From Pilatotrama ljubarskyi (taxonomy: Eukaryota > Basidiomycota > Agaricomycetes > Polyporales > Polyporaceae), in assembly GCA_022385805.1 (NCBI GenBank), contig MU277694.1, positions 283,559-347,558 of the forward strand: a stretch of 64,000 bases of DNA. Reading direction: 5' to 3'. This document shows, in pieces, positions 37,802 through 50,987 of the stretch (positions are counted from its first letter, which is position 1; every line of letters starts with the position of its first letter). A program made the position numbers and the translations under genes. Under the pieces are notes generated by a model. The model saw nothing but the letters and a program-made list of their open reading frames with translations. It searched no databases and had not been told where the DNA came from.

Positions 37802-38794
37802 CGCCTGTTGCTACAAGACTGGAAGGATTCAGTGGAGAGCTGAGACACCACAAACAAGTTGCTTACCGCGCTCCAGTACCACCTCGTTGCAGACTTTGGG
37901 ATCCCGTAGCCAAGTAGTCGGTTCGTAAGCAGATAAGCTTGGCCACGATGTTAAAACTCGTCCAAGAGGGCCAGCAGATCAGGTCCGCAGTGCGGATCAC
38001 CACCCTGTACGATGGTCAGACAGCAAGAGTACGTTCGCTTGCTACATCTCTCTTGAGTATATATCTATGGCGCCTTCTATAGGCAAAGAATGTCAAACAC
38101 GTCAACTGTCATAGAAGGCTTAAGAGATCATCACCGCTCCATCGCTCTATGTGGTTCACAGGGGCGAATGCCGAGCGTCTGCGTCCATAAATGTGGCTGC
38201 CTGAGAAAGATGAGTTTCGATGGACGACCCGTGAGATGCACAGCAGCGCTCAGCATCAGGTTCTCAGGGACACCTCATCAACGAGCGAAGGTCTGTCCGG
38301 AGGCAGTACTGCGGTCAAGAAGTGACCGACACCAAAGACCGACACGAGTAGCAGGAGGCAGGTCTGACGAGCGAAGACTGTAATTCATCCGTATTAGAAA
38401 CCTGGAGATGGCAGACCGTCAGCAAGAAACACGCGCAAGCTGAAACATAGCTCACCTCAGCTGGGCTGCTCCCCTGCAGAGCATCGTTTTGAGCGGCGGA
38501 CATTCTACAGCTGCCTAAATACACAGCACAAACACTACAGCAGTCCATGTGGAGCTACGCGTACTTGACAATTCTGCCATCGCGCTGTCCAAGCTCATGG
38601 AGCATACATGTGATGTTGCACGCGATCGTCGTCCAAAGTATGTCGCCGACAACGAATACGGAGAAGCAGCCAGCTTTGCTCGCCGAACGAGTGTGAGACA
38701 GCGGCCCAATTCAGGCTATTTCCCACCGACAATCTGCTCGGAAAAAGGAAACGATATACAATGGGAAGGCGATACACACCGACGGGAACGGTCT
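37802..38794. other. Intergenic stretch between HET gene and DBP9
   Basis: This should contain the HET gene promoter (upstream of 37801) and the DBP9 3' region. No gene or repeat is recognised. Confidence 0.45.
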
Positions 38795-41180
38795 TCACCG
38801 AAACTTTTTGAGGGGATCCGACTTCTTCTTCCCTCCTCTGCCACCTCCACCTCCTCTTCCACCGCGACCTCTTCCACGACCACGGCCCCTCGCGCCATTC
38901 TTGTTGAATGGCACAAATCCGACATCTCCACTTGCAGGAGTGGGCTTCGCGTCGCTCTCCGTGCCGCCTTCTGCACCAGGTACAGGAGCTATACGAGGGA
39001 GGAGGTATTTTGGTATGTGTTTCATGTGCGATTGGACGCGCGTGGGGTGTAATGGCTTGTCGTGCCGCAAATACTCGAGATCAAGCGGATTGTCTTCGAA
39101 ATGCGCCTGCATGCCACTGTGAGCTGCAACGACCTTGACAGCCACAACCACGAACACACACCTTGAGCTTGTCAGAGTTCAAGATCTCCGTCTTGAGCTC
39201 CTTGATGCGAGCCTCTTTGATGGCGCTGCGCGTCACCGCGCGCAATGCGTCCTCCATTCGGTACCGGAAAGCCTCGACTTGCTTCATGTCGAACTTATAG
39301 TCCTTGATTTGGCTCCCGCGCGCTCCCTGCTCCTTCTCAATCCGCGCGAAGACCTCCTCGTCTCGCTTGGCACTCTCGACACACCCCACCACCTTGTTCT
39401 TGCCCCACTGCTCCTTAGGGACGACAAAAGATAGCGCCATACCCGTGCGTCCTGCACGGGCAGTTCGGCCCACACGGTGGGTATATGCGCGTGAAGAGGT
39501 CGGCAGGTCGAAATTGATGACACAAGAGACGTCGACGAAGTCGACGCCGCGAGAGACACCGTACTCCGCATCAGAAGCACCCTTGCGACGTTTGCGCTTG
39601 TTCGACTTGCTCTGGGACGATGGTGATGCGGCATCAGCAGCAGGTGAGCTTGAAGGCTTCTTGCGCTTCAGAGATCCCGATGTTGCAGAGTCCGACTCAG
39701 GGTTGATAGGCTGCGACTCATCAGCGTCCTCCTCCCGTTGAGTGTCCATGACTGATGCGGAATATGTCAGCATTTTATCGGCACCACTCACGGGTTGACT
39801 CTCACAGTTTTCTTGATCGTCCTCCGCGCCATCGTTGTCCTGTTCAGAATCCGTGTCGTGCTCGGCCCGGCCGGTGCTCTCATCGGAAGCGATGATGTAG
39901 TCGTAAACGCCCTTGTTGAACTCCTGCACTGTGTGATACCTATGGCGAGTTCGAATGATACTTCAGCACGCTAGAAAATTCGGACAATTACCTTGAGTTC
40001 AACGGCAGCTCGGAATTCAGTACGCAGCTCTTGATCGAAAATTGCTCGAGGAAGAGCTTGAGGCGGTAACACCGATCCACATCGTTGACGAAGAGTATAC
40101 ACTTCCCCTTGATGAGCTTAAGTTTGAGGATGACATACGTCAGGAGGAACTTGTCGACTTCCGAGCACCTATGATACAGCGTCAAGATCATGCGAAAACC
40201 AGCAGCAATGTGTTACACACCGGACTGAATATTGGGTCAGGTTGGCTGCCTCGTCTTCGTCCTCCTCCAACTTCAGGATGGCCTACATATTCCAGATGAG
40301 CGGCGTGAGGTAACGAGAGGGCTCAAGAGCATTACCGGACTCCTCAAAGCCAGGCCCTTCAGCGCTTCGACGTCCTCGGTCATGGTGGCACTCATAAGGA
40401 AGGACTGGAAGACCTTTGGTAGATATCCTCCACCGAATATCTGACGGACATCTTCATCATGTCCGTAAGATAGGATCAAGTCGGCCTCGTCAATCACCAG
40501 CGACTCGAGGGAGCCTAGCGATAGGTTCTACTAATGAATCAGAACGATGTATCCGCAGAGTATGGGGTGTCCCCACCTTTGACTGGAGCAACGCTAGTGC
40601 GCGGGACGGAGTTGCGATAACAATGTCCGGGTGGTCGGACAGCAGCGTCCTGCTATAAGTAAGTACCGGGGACGACGACCAAACCTGGACGACTTACTCA
40701 CTTCTGTAGATGGGCGGTCGTGCCACCGGACACGTTGGCGACAGTCACATCGTCCTCGCAATACTTCAGCAAGCTCCGCAAATGTGCCGACACTTGTTCC
40801 GCGAGCTCCCGAGTTGGAACCAAGATTAGTGCACGCGTGGCTTGTCGCTTTGGATCGTCCGCCGCCAGACTCTTCATCCATAGAGAGAGCATTGTAAGCT
40901 GCCCACCTCCATACATTACGAAAGGGAGGAATCGACTCACTTCTTTAGCGTTCAAGACCTTCTGAACTAATGGGATACAGTATGCGGCCGTCTTCCCACT
41001 CCCGGTCCGCGCGCGAGCCAAGATATCCCTGTTCTCAAGAGCAAGCGGTATCGCCTTAGTTTGTACAAGTGTTGGCCGCGCAAAGCCCATGTCTGCGAGG
41101 GCCCGTAGTATCCGTGCATCGAGAATGTGACCGAACGAAGCGAAAGTCGCCTTCGAGTCCACTAGGCGAGCGTCAGGCAT
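38795..41180 (-). CDS. DBP9: DEAD-box RNA helicase of the Dbp9/DDX56 group
   Basis: This is an ATP-dependent RNA helicase predicted to act in 60S ribosome assembly in the nucleolus. The start at 41180 gives [19 protein letters not shown] (Q-motif side) and [20 protein letters not shown], then motif [13 protein letters not shown], motif Ia [11 protein letters not shown], motif Ib [14 protein letters not shown], motif [11 protein letters not shown] (DEAD), motif [12 protein letters not shown], and motif IV region [20 protein letters not shown]. After IIASDEST a long acidic-to-basic low-complexity insert (about 39560-39890) follows. Motif V is [20 protein letters not shown] and motif [12 protein letters not shown]. 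The C-terminus has a basic [11 protein letters not shown] stretch ending KSDPLKKFR, typical of Dbp9. The stop is TGA at 38795-38797. The placement of the insert fits Dbp9 rather than Dbp10. Confidence 0.93.
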
Positions 41181-41824
41181 GGCTTGCAGGCGTGATTATG
41201 TTCTCAGAGTCTATCACCCTAACGCCAAGCCAACAAGACCGTCCAAGTACAGAGCTGGGACAGGGACCACGAGTAAGTGGCGAAGGCAGAGTGAGAGGAG
41301 CAGTAGAAGGCAAGCTCTTCCTTAGATGCTGAATTCGCTGAATTTTCCGCAGAAGGAAAGGCTCACGTGCCAATAAGCGCCCGTCACTTGACTTTCTCTG
41401 CTGCTTTCGGACCTTCTCGGACGCACTTCAGCTTAACTTTGGCCAAGGGATTATCGATACATCTCCTGCTATTCAGGGACCATTGAAGGTGTAATGTACG
41501 AAGCATAGATCCAATCGACCGATCGGATGTGCTGTGAACCGGCGACGAGTACTGCTGGACCTCGGCGACACATGTACGTGCGGGATGCACGCACAATTCG
41601 TTGAGCAGCATACAGTAATAAGCATATGCATATGGGGGGCATGGAGCATACAAGGTAAGCATACGCGCATACTACAGTTCACAGAGAGACGCAACTCAGA
41701 TCGTCAGTCTTACACTCAAATCTCAGAATCTGACTACAAGCCAGGTGCACGCGAGTTCAGTGCAATGGCCCACTTAGCACTGACACGAAGAACGAAGAAC
41801 TCACGCACTCCGAGCCTATCGCTT
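41181..41824. other. Intergenic stretch upstream of DBP9
   Basis: DBP9 promoter and the 3' side of the next minus-strand gene. No gene or motif is claimed. Confidence 0.45.
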
Positions 41825-43335
41825 TCACAGTGATGATGGCGGCGCCCCCATTCCCGGCCCCGCTCGCACTGGCGGCATAAGCACATCGTGGACCGGCGGA
41901 CGTGGCGGACCCCTCTCATCACCCGAATGGTCGTCGCAATCCTTCGGAGGGACGGGGTCCTTATATATGTCCGGATTCACGATGGCGAAGGAATAAACGT
42001 GGTCGCGCGGGTCTGGTGATGCCCGCGCAGCCGCAGACCTAGCCGGATACACGCCGTAGTGGAACGGGGGCGGGACCCAGGAGGGGAGAAGTTTATCTGT
42101 CAGAAGTCGCCCCGAGAGCCGGCCGCCCTCGATGCAATCGTATTTGCTCGTTCTGTTGAGCTCTCGCACCACCTGAGCGCGCATTGCACGTTGATATTTG
42201 TCCCTTTCGCTCAACCGTTCCCAGAGCGCAGCCTTCGGGATGCAATCGGGCAGGCTCAGGCCGGCCGGCAGGACAGGAGGTAGAATACGAACGTCTGAGG
42301 GAACGATGACTTCGTCAAGGAAGATGAAGGGGTTCCGAGTGCCATCCTCGTTCACAACGTAGGGTGAAATGCACCCTTGATGTGCATAAGGAGGAACGGT
42401 CCTGTTCGCCCACATTCGCGGAGTAGACGGTGCCTGCAGGGGCTGTATGTCGTGAACCCTATGGCCGCTCCCATTGCTCTCCCTAGCGACATCCCCAAGG
42501 GCAGTCCTGGTATGCGGTGCGTGTGCTTGGGCTGCCAGGCCCGGAGAGGGTGGACGTGGGTCGCTTGTCACGGATGACAGTGAGCGGAACGATCGCAGGA
42601 TGGCGGGAGCGGGGGAAGGGGCCCACTGCTGCTGAGAGAGCAACAGCGCATCCAGAGACGGGCGGGACCCAAGGGCAACGTCGAGTTTCGTCTGGGATCG
42701 GACAGAACCAGGGGGATCATCGATAGGCGCAGGTCGAATTACGCCGTGCTGCTCGAACGACTCTTGATGCCGAACCTCAAGCCTTCTCACCGGCGGGTAT
42801 GGCTTATACTGCAGTGATGAGCGCGGAATGCGACGGATCGGTATTCTTGGTCTTCTGTAGTCGGGGCCCAGAACGGATGACAACGGAGGAAGGGTCGGAC
42901 GGTCCCCAGGAGCAAACGGTTGCTCTCTCACGGCATCTGGCCGGGTCGTGGAGCATAGCACGCCTGGTCCGTCTCTCTGAGATTCCAGGTGGGGCACACG
43001 AGTTACCACCTCCCTGCGCTGAAGATCCTGATGACCATCCCGCGACTTTCCACATATGCGGATCTCCTCGAAGACAACGTCTTTCGGTGACTTCGAATGC
43101 CATACGAACTCCTTCGCGCACAAGTCGCCGGGAAGCGGGGTTTCTGGCGCCAACTGAGAGCTCCGATCACCTGGGCGGCCATCGAACACGATGTACTGAA
43201 CCATCCGTGAATACATGCGCGACAGGTGAGTGGCACGCCACTTACATTTGCACCTAATGCTTTGAGAGCTCTGAACTTCCTTCTCTGCCAATCGTGTGTG
43301 CGATCATAAATATGCTTAGTCTTGGTTGGAGACAT
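41825..43335 (-). CDS. Orphan protein, proline-rich, unknown function
   Basis: No family is recognised. Start at 43335: exon 1 (SPTKTKHIYDRTHDWQRRKF, ending in ALKALGAN) splices across a short intron (GTAAGT to TTCAG, about 43193-43245) to YIVFDGRPGDRSSQLAPETP. The remainder is one exon. The middle is proline- and arginine-rich and looks disordered. The second half has a more ordered stretch: GCISPYVVNEDGTRNPFIFL, DEVIVPSDVRILPPVLPAGL, ALWERLSERDKYQRAMRAQV, YSFAIVNPDIYKDPVPP. The stop is at 41825-41827. The frame join over the intron is good evidence that the gene is real. The order of a disordered region followed by a compact domain recalls lineage-specific fungal proteins. Confidence 0.6.
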
Positions 43336-44514
43336 TGTATGAAAGGAGAGTCGAGAACGAAGGGTAATCTTAGAAGGGCCGAAGGATCGGTACGCCTCCG
43401 AGTCTTGTCACCTCAATGGCCTTTTATCCTGATGCCTCTGGCGCCACTCAGCCTAGAGTGGGCGGAATCGCATACACGTTGCCTCGCGGCATCAGCAGAA
43501 ACAGGTTCTGCGTCCGCAGACTTGGGGCAGTACAGGAGGACTTGCCAATCTGGGCGATGATAATGGCATCACCTGCCTGAAGAAACGATCTTCCTATGGG
43601 CAAGTCGGCGGTCGCCACCATGCGGGTGGACAACAAATGGTTCGCGTGAGAATACAAATATCACGAGGCGAGGGGAGGCTGTTCCCGAGGACAACACTCT
43701 CCTCCTATGGGAGTCGACTTTTGTCCTGGCTCGGAAGCGTTGGCTGCGATAGCCAGCGACGCCTCCTGTCCGAAGTCACCCAAGCTTGACATGCCTGGAG
43801 AGGCGGATGAGGATGCGATGATAGGCGGTGACACTTGCACCAACGTGTGTACGTACCGATGCGATCTCCGCCACGTTGCAGATTTATGCTCCTGGTACGG
43901 AAAGATGAATGACTGGGCTCACGTACTACTTATTTGGTACGCAGTCTCATCTCTGACCAGCTGTGAATCCACGATAGGAGACACAGCGCGAGCGGCAGGT
44001 ATACCTAGCTGTACCCCTCTGTTCCTGATGGAACAGTGAGGCTGGTAGTGAGCAGAGGAATGTACAAGACGCAATGCAATGGCTTCGAGCGTCATGGCTA
44101 CACCGAAGATACTGACTGCTTGCGGACGACCCTTCGGCACGCCCTCGTGAACTCTGCGAGCGAGGATCGCCACGCCAAGAGTTCAGGCCTCAGGCATAGA
44201 AGCGTGGCCACATACGGTAGGATAATATGCATACTCAGTTCAAATATAGTTGCGTTGTGAGTAGTAAACCCTGAGGCTCTCAAGGGAGGAGGGGGTGGCA
44301 AGCTGAAGGTGGAAGGACTGAAGTTCGCGGTACAGTACCCGGAGTGCCGTATGTACAAGCGTCGGAACTCGTCACAGCGAGTGGCGCGACATTGATCTAA
44401 TCAGATAAGCGCATGAATGATCGGTAGATTGGGTAAGTACTTGTGCAGCGTGCCAAACTCACGCAAGTTGCTGCTTCAATCGTGCCAGCAATGGTGCATA
44501 TGCTCCGCTACTAG
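43336..44514. other. Intergenic stretch, no gene recognised
   Basis: I looked here for the missing 5' half of the aspartic protease and did not find its DTGS active-site motif on the plus strand. Several open frames exist, none convincing. Confidence 0.45.
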
Positions 44515-45187
44515 AAGACGTCGCCCTCGTCCGAGTTTTTTGGAATTGATCAATCGATCAGGTATGGAACGTCGACCAATCTGTTGGGAAGTACGGCCGG
44601 CATAGTCGATACTGGCACTAGTACTGGCACCACCCTCGTTCTGATCGCCACCGGTATGCACCAGTGCGGTAGTCACCCGTACGACGAAACCCTGATCACA
44701 AATCATGACAGATACGCTGTACAAGTACGTGGAGGCCAACGGCGCGAAGTTTTGACGGCAACACTGGACTTTTCCGGCTCACGCCAGCCCAATGCGCCAA
44801 CCTCAAGAGTCTCTTTCTCACGTTCGGTGGCGTGCGTTCCCCATCTTGAAACTGTACCCTGGGCAGTGCTGAATTGTCTCACCGTATATCACAGGTCGTG
44901 TTCGAGTTTGTCGCAACGCGCAGATTTGGCCGGTATATCTCAGTGGACGGCACGGCGCGCTCCTTAAGCTCATATTGCACTATCCGCAGCGTGCACTCAA
45001 TACCGCGATAGGTGGCAGTCCCGACTTTGTGTGCCTCATTGCCGGCGACAACAGCACAACGGCCGGCTCAGGTCTCGACGTCATCAATGGCATGACGTTC
45101 ATCCAGCACTTCTACACCGTCTTCGACACCACCCACAACCGCGTCGGGATCACGAACGCTCCGTTCACGAGGGCTACTACGAACTGA
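44515..45187 (+). pseudogene. 5'-truncated, frameshifted A1 aspartic protease (polyporopepsin-like)
   Basis: Exon-like blocks follow the A1 pepsin fold of basidiomycete proteases in order. TSPSSEFFGIDQSIRYG is followed by NLLGSTAGIVDTGTS, which holds the second catalytic Asp (DTGT), then LVLIAT. An intron that looks intact follows (about 44655-44710), then TLYKYVEANGAK. A T-run at 44750-44753 shifts the frame by one base. After it come FDGNTGLFRLTPAQCANLK and SLFLTFGG, another intron, and VVFEFVA. A second one-base shift occurs near 44914, then NAQIWP, an intron, and RALNTAIGGSPDFVCLIAGD to the stop at 45185-45187. The first half of the enzyme, with the first catalytic Asp, is absent. Two frameshifts plus the truncation mark it as a relic. 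Confidence 0.82.
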
Positions 45188-45668
45188 TTGATACATTACA
45201 GCCCCCCTTCAATGGCGATTGGTGACAACGGCGATCCTTGCTGGCGCGGATGTTGTAGGAATGCAGACATTGCGTTGTGCACTGTTCAATATTTCGTATG
45301 ATAACCGTGTACTTCGCCTCCTAGTCTAGGGCACGAGAACAAATTTCTGCGAGACGACGCCATATGGCTCAGCATTCCCCGCAGAACGCAAGTCAGGCTA
45401 CTGCAGTCATGCTCAGTATGGTAGGTCAGTGGCAAGCCGTGGAGCAGCGTTCAGTAGAGATGCCAAAGGCGGCTAAGCGATGGGCTTGGTCGCGATCACC
45501 TTATCTAATCTGATAAGCACGCGACTCCCGCAGCGCCCTTCACAAGGACATCCTTGCCGAGAACCTTCTCATCGTCTCACACTCTCGCCTGTTGTAACTC
45601 GCACACGTATCTCTTTCTCATTTCCTCCACCTCCCCAACCATACCAGCTCTCTTCAAGCACGCCCGAC
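45188..45668. promoter_or_regulatory. Promoter region of the SFH5-like gene
   Basis: This covers 481 bases from the protease relic to the SFH5 start. Two GATA-type cores in TTATCTAATCTGATAAGC lie at about 45500-45517. A C/T-rich stretch precedes the ATG. Confidence 0.45.
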
Positions 45669-47065
45669 ATGTCGACAGAGAACAGTGAGACGGTGCCCGC
45701 AACAGCACCCGCCGCCGACGCGGCGCCTGCGTCTGCGCCACAATCCGAGTCGCAGCTTGCGACAGAACCTACCCCTGCGCCAGCGACAGAACCTTCCCTT
45801 GCGCCAGCGGCCGAACCCGCTCCCGCTGCTGCGCCTGTTGCAGTCGCCGCTGCTGAGGCCGTGACAGCCGCACCTGCACCTGCACCCGCCCCCGCAACCA
45901 CGGTGGAGGAGATCCAGGAGACCAAGGCGATGGAGCCCGTTGCACCCGAACCGAGCGTCGTGACGGAGAAGGTAGACGCGCCTGTCGAAGAGCCCCAGAA
46001 CGCGCTCACGCGCAAGTTCACCGAGGCCGAGTGGAAAGCGGTCAAGGAGCTGCGTGTGCGTCCTCTCTCCTCTCTCTCTCCGCCAGTCGTTCTCGCCACA
46101 TCCGACTGACTCTCTGGCGGCCTAAGTCGAAGCTCCCAGAGATCTTCAGCAAGGCTTACCCGGACGCCTCGCCCGCGCCGACGTCGGTCACGCTCTGGGG
46201 CGTCACGCTCTCGACGACGCCTGATGCCAAGGCGTCGGTCGTGCTCGCCAAGTTTGCGCGCGCGCGCGAGCTGAACGTCGCCCAGGCGGCGGAGATGCTC
46301 GTCGCGACGCTGCGGTGGCGCGACGAGTTCAAGATCGATGAGGTCGTGAAGGAGGAGTTTGACCAGGACGTGTTCGGGCGGCTGGGCAAGGTGTTCGGCA
46401 AGGACAAGGAAGGCCGCCCGGTCACGTACAACCTGTACGGCGCGGTCAAGGACATGAAGGCCGTGTTTGGGGACGTGCAGCGGTTTATCAGGTATGACGG
46501 TTTGTTACCATCCAGAAACGGGGCTAGGGTTGACGCGCGCGGCTTGGGGTAGGTGGCGCGTGCAGTTCATGGAGGAGAGCATCAAGCTGCTTGACTTCGA
46601 GACCGTCGACCAGATGGTACAGATCCACGGTACGTCCTCGCCCCCTTCGGCTATCGAACTTCGAGATGCTCACCGCTGTCGCCCTTCATAGACTACGAGG
46701 GCGTGAGCATGACGCAGCGCGACGCGAACCAGAAGGCTGCCGCTAAGGAGGCGACGAGCATCTTCCAGAACCACTACCCCGAGTTCCTCGTACGTGCCTC
46801 CCACTCCCCCTCGTCTCCTTTGCCCCTCAGTGAAGCATGGCTGACTGACCGCCCGACCCTGCAGTCGCGCAAGTTCTTCATCAACGTGCCGACGCTCCTC
46901 ACGTGGATTTTCTGGCTCTTCAAGCCGCTCATCTCTGCGAACACGCTCTCGAAGATGAGCGTTGTTGGCTCGGGCGCGAAGACCATCGGCGCGGAGCTTT
47001 CGCAGGTCATCGACCCGAAGGAGCTACCGAAGCGGTATGGCGGCCAGGCGGAAGGCTTCGACTGA
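45669..47065 (+). CDS. SFH5: SFH5-like phosphatidylinositol transfer protein (CRAL-TRIO/Sec14)
   Basis: This is a non-classical Sec14-type lipid transfer protein; yeast Sfh5 works at ER-plasma membrane contacts and has been reported to bind heme. Five exons (45669-46055, 46127-46491, 46553-46629, 46692-46789, 46865-47065) join in frame to 375 residues. The first 110 residues are an Ala/Pro/Glu-rich disordered extension. Then come the CRAL-TRIO-N helices (SVTLWGVTLSTTPDAK, ASVVLAKFARARELNVAQAA, VATLRWRDEFKIDEVV), followed by the lipid-binding lobe: GRPVTYNLYGAVKDMKAVFG, DYEGVSMTQRDANQKAAAKE, IFQNHYPEFL, KFFINVPTLLTWIFWLFKPL, and YGGQAEGFD at the end. No break was seen. The N-terminal extension is longer than in yeast. 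Confidence 0.88.
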
Positions 47066-47400
47066 GCCGATACGCCTCGCGACTGGTCAGGGCTTGTCAG
47101 TTGTTCCTTCACTTGAGTTGCTTCGGTTTCTTGGTTACCAGAGATACATTTGCTTTGTACCTATAGCCCCTTGATACCCCTCCGGCCGGTTTAGCCATAG
47201 CACTGCTCGTTACATCCTACTTGCCCCGGTTTCACTCTCGTTACCCCACTAATAGCAACTCAAACTGTTGCCCTGACCGAAGACCGCGGACGCACATGGT
47301 AGTGAGAGGAAAAGGAAGGATTACTAATGAACAATATAAATACAGCCCGGTACAAGTATACAGAAACGGCCCCAGGAATATGTACAGCCCTCACGACCCC
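47066..47400. other. Intergenic, convergent 3' ends (SFH5 and histone H3)
   Basis: These 335 bases lie between two convergent stop codons, so they are likely the two 3' untranslated regions. A pyrimidine-rich part is visible; no gene is present. Confidence 0.6.
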
Positions 47401-47995
<595 letters not shown>

Positions 47996-48348
47996 TGCGT
48001 ATGAGAAGTTGGTGAGAGTGGCGGTGGTGGCGAAGACGCGAAGGCCGAGCGGTGGGAGAGAGCGAGTGATGGGATGTGGCTGCCACGGCCCGCATAGTTA
48101 TACGCCGCGCGACGCGTCGTGGTCACGTGCCTTGACGCGTTGAACGACGTTCAACAGGAATAAGGTTTGAGCACGTGATGTTAGCCACAAGCGCGTCTGA
48201 TATAAGCGGCCTCGGGGAAAGCAGCAGACATCCCGCATTCCTCCCTCACTCGGTCTCGTCTTCCACGCTCTCACCAGCCTTCGCATCGTCGAGGTCACCT
48301 CAAACGCGCTTTTAAGCACTTCCCCCAACAACTACTATCTGAATCAAC
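47996..48348. promoter_or_regulatory. Shared H3-H4 promoter with a palindrome between two CACGTG boxes
   Basis: These 353 bases lie between divergent histone starts. TATA-like sequences lie 103 bases before H3 (TATAAC on the minus strand, 48098-48103) and 148 bases before H4 (TATAAGC at 48201). In the middle is the near-perfect palindrome GTTGAACGACGTTCAAC (48139-48155). CACGTG boxes flank it at 48124-48129 and 48172-48177. The near-symmetric layout suggests a common control site for cell-cycle coupled expression; this is inference. Confidence 0.7.
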
Positions 48349-48984
<636 letters not shown>

Positions 48985-49792
48985 GGTGGGTGCTCTTGGG
49001 TTATATGGCTCGGACTTTTCTCGGTGTATCATTATTTAGTGTATAACAGCCTGTTCCGTAATCGACGCCGTGACGCGAGACGCGGTGTGCCCTTGGACGG
49101 CGCGTGATTGAGGTGCGAACAATCTCGGAGTGGCTGCGGCTGAAGCAGTGATCGCGTCCGACCCGCAGGTCTCTTTCGTGCTCTGGCTTCTCTCGCCCGA
49201 GCTTGTTTCGTGCTGCTGTTCTGTTCTTTTATTTCCGTATCGTGTGTCCTGCGGGATGACACGAGCCAGCTGCTTATCTGGCTGCGACCCACGGTGGTGG
49301 GTGCGGGTCCGCGGGGAGTGATAGACTCGAGTGCGCGGTGGACGCGGTTGGACGGCGGCGCCGACGGTGATTCCTCTGCGATTCAGCCGTCTGCGTGCAA
49401 ACGCGTCCTGTTCTGTTATATACTCGCGTCCTGCCTTGGGAACTGCTGAGGGTCTGATACCGGTGTTTTTCCGCCTTGCAATTCGCGGTGATTCGTGCTC
49501 GCACTGCAGCCATCGCTCGCTCTCCCCACTCACGGCCCACCTCTCCTCTGCGCTTCCCCTCGTGCGCGGGCCCGCTGCAGAGTCCCACAGTGAGCCGATC
49601 CGCTGAGTGTCGTGAGTGTCGAGCTCCACGCCCGCTTTAGACTCGGCCTTCCTTCCCCCAGCACTCCTCTCTCCTCCCAGCTCCTCGTCGTGCCTCACGT
49701 CCTCCACTCCCATCGTCCCCATCGCGCCCCGTCTCGCCTTCACAGAACACGACCAGCCACGGCCAGACACGACCCCGACGACCACGAACCCG
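48985..49792. other. Intergenic stretch before the F-box gene
   Basis: Open frames exist on both strands, including one of nearly 300 codons on the minus strand (49036-49914). Its composition is arginine- and glycine-rich without motifs, as expected by chance in GC-rich DNA. The last 150 bases are C/T-rich, typical of a fungal promoter. Confidence 0.45.
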
Positions 49793-50987
49793 ATGTCCAC
49801 CGCATCACAGCTCCCGAACGAGACCCTCCACGCCATCTTCGAGCACCTCTCCCCCGCCTCGCTTGCCGCCGTCCTCCGCGCCTCCCACCGCTTCCGTCTA
49901 GTCGCCGAGCGCATCCTCTACGCCTCCATCACCCTCGTCGAGGCCCTCCCGCGCGCCGCCCCCACCGCGCATCGCACCGCCGCCTGCGCGCACACCCTCC
50001 TCGCGCGCCCTCACCTCACAGAGGTCGTCCGCCGCCTCACCGTCCGCTGGCAGACCGACCCCGGCCCGCGCGACGAGTACATCGCCGCAGCGGGCCCTGT
50101 CCTCGCCGTCCTCCACAGCGCGCTCATGTCACTTATACACCTCGAGCACCTCGAGCTCGCGCTCGGCCTCGCGGGCGGCACGCTCGACGCGCGCGCCGTG
50201 CTCGACGGGTGCGCGTTCCCCACCCTGAAGGTCTTCGCGCTCAGCGGTGTGGGACGCGGGAGTATGAGTCCGAAGTTGTACCACGCGCCATCCGCGCCGA
50301 TCGCGTGGTTCCTCGCCGCGACGCCCTCGATCGAGCAGCTCCGCCTCCTCGACTGCTACGAGCCCCTCGAGCTGCCCGCGGACGCGCTCCCGAACCTCGC
50401 GGTCTTCCGTGGGTCCGCGATCGCCGCCGCGTCGGTCCTCCCCGGGCGGCCGGTGCAGCTCCTCGCCCTCGTCGGGCACGAGTTCATCACGGAGCGCGAC
50501 CTGCAACGCATCGCGCAGACGAGCGCGCCGATCCGGTACCTCGATCTGAGCATGATGAGCGTCACGCCGATCTTGCTGCGGGATATCTCGCGACATCTGA
50601 CGGCGGTCGAAGTCCTCAAAGTGAAGCTCGCGCTCCGGCATACTCTGCACTTTGCGCTTTCAGGCATCGTGAGTCCCATCCGCCGCGCTTCTCTCGCACT
50701 CCCCCATGCCCAATTCGCCCCCACAGAGCCTCCTCGCCGGCCTCTCACCCGTGCTCGGCGCGTTCGCAGCGCTGCACCAGCTCGACCTCTCGCCAACGCC
50801 CGTCGACGGCATCGCGCGCGGGAACGCCCTGGAGGAGAGCGCGCTCTGCACGACGTGGGCGCGCGCGTGCCCCGCCCTGCGCTCCGTCGTCTTCCCCAGC
50901 CGCACCGAGTGGCGGCGCGCGGGCGACGGCGCGGCGGACATCTGGGTCGCGGACGCGGCCGCGCCGACGGTATGGACGCGCTATTAG
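49793..50987 (+). CDS. F-box protein
   Basis: A probable substrate adaptor of an SCF ubiquitin ligase. The start at 49793 places the F-box at residues 5-40 (SQLPNETLHAIFEHLSPASL, AAVLRASHRFRLVAERILYA). The frame is open further upstream to an ATG at 49616, but that part is a C/T-rich promoter-like stretch. The rest is leucine-rich, with irregular LRR-like segments (IRYLDLSMMSVTPILLRDI, HLEHLELALGLAGGTLDAR). One intron at about 50670-50727 joins HFALSGI to SLLAGLSPVLGAFAALHQL. The protein ends at TAG 50985-50987. Basidiomycetes have many such proteins in expanded families, so the target cannot be guessed. The region is very GC-rich, which produces long but spurious frames on the other strands. 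Confidence 0.85.

Noticed and set aside
49616..49792. N-terminal extension of the F-box protein to an earlier in-frame ATG
   Set aside because: The segment is a C/T-rich low-complexity stretch typical of a fungal promoter, and the F-box sits naturally at the start chosen at 49793.
49036..49914. Minus-strand open frame of 292 codons before the F-box gene
   Set aside because: Arg/Gly/Thr-rich chance frame in GC-rich DNA; it overlaps the F-box promoter and start and has no domain.
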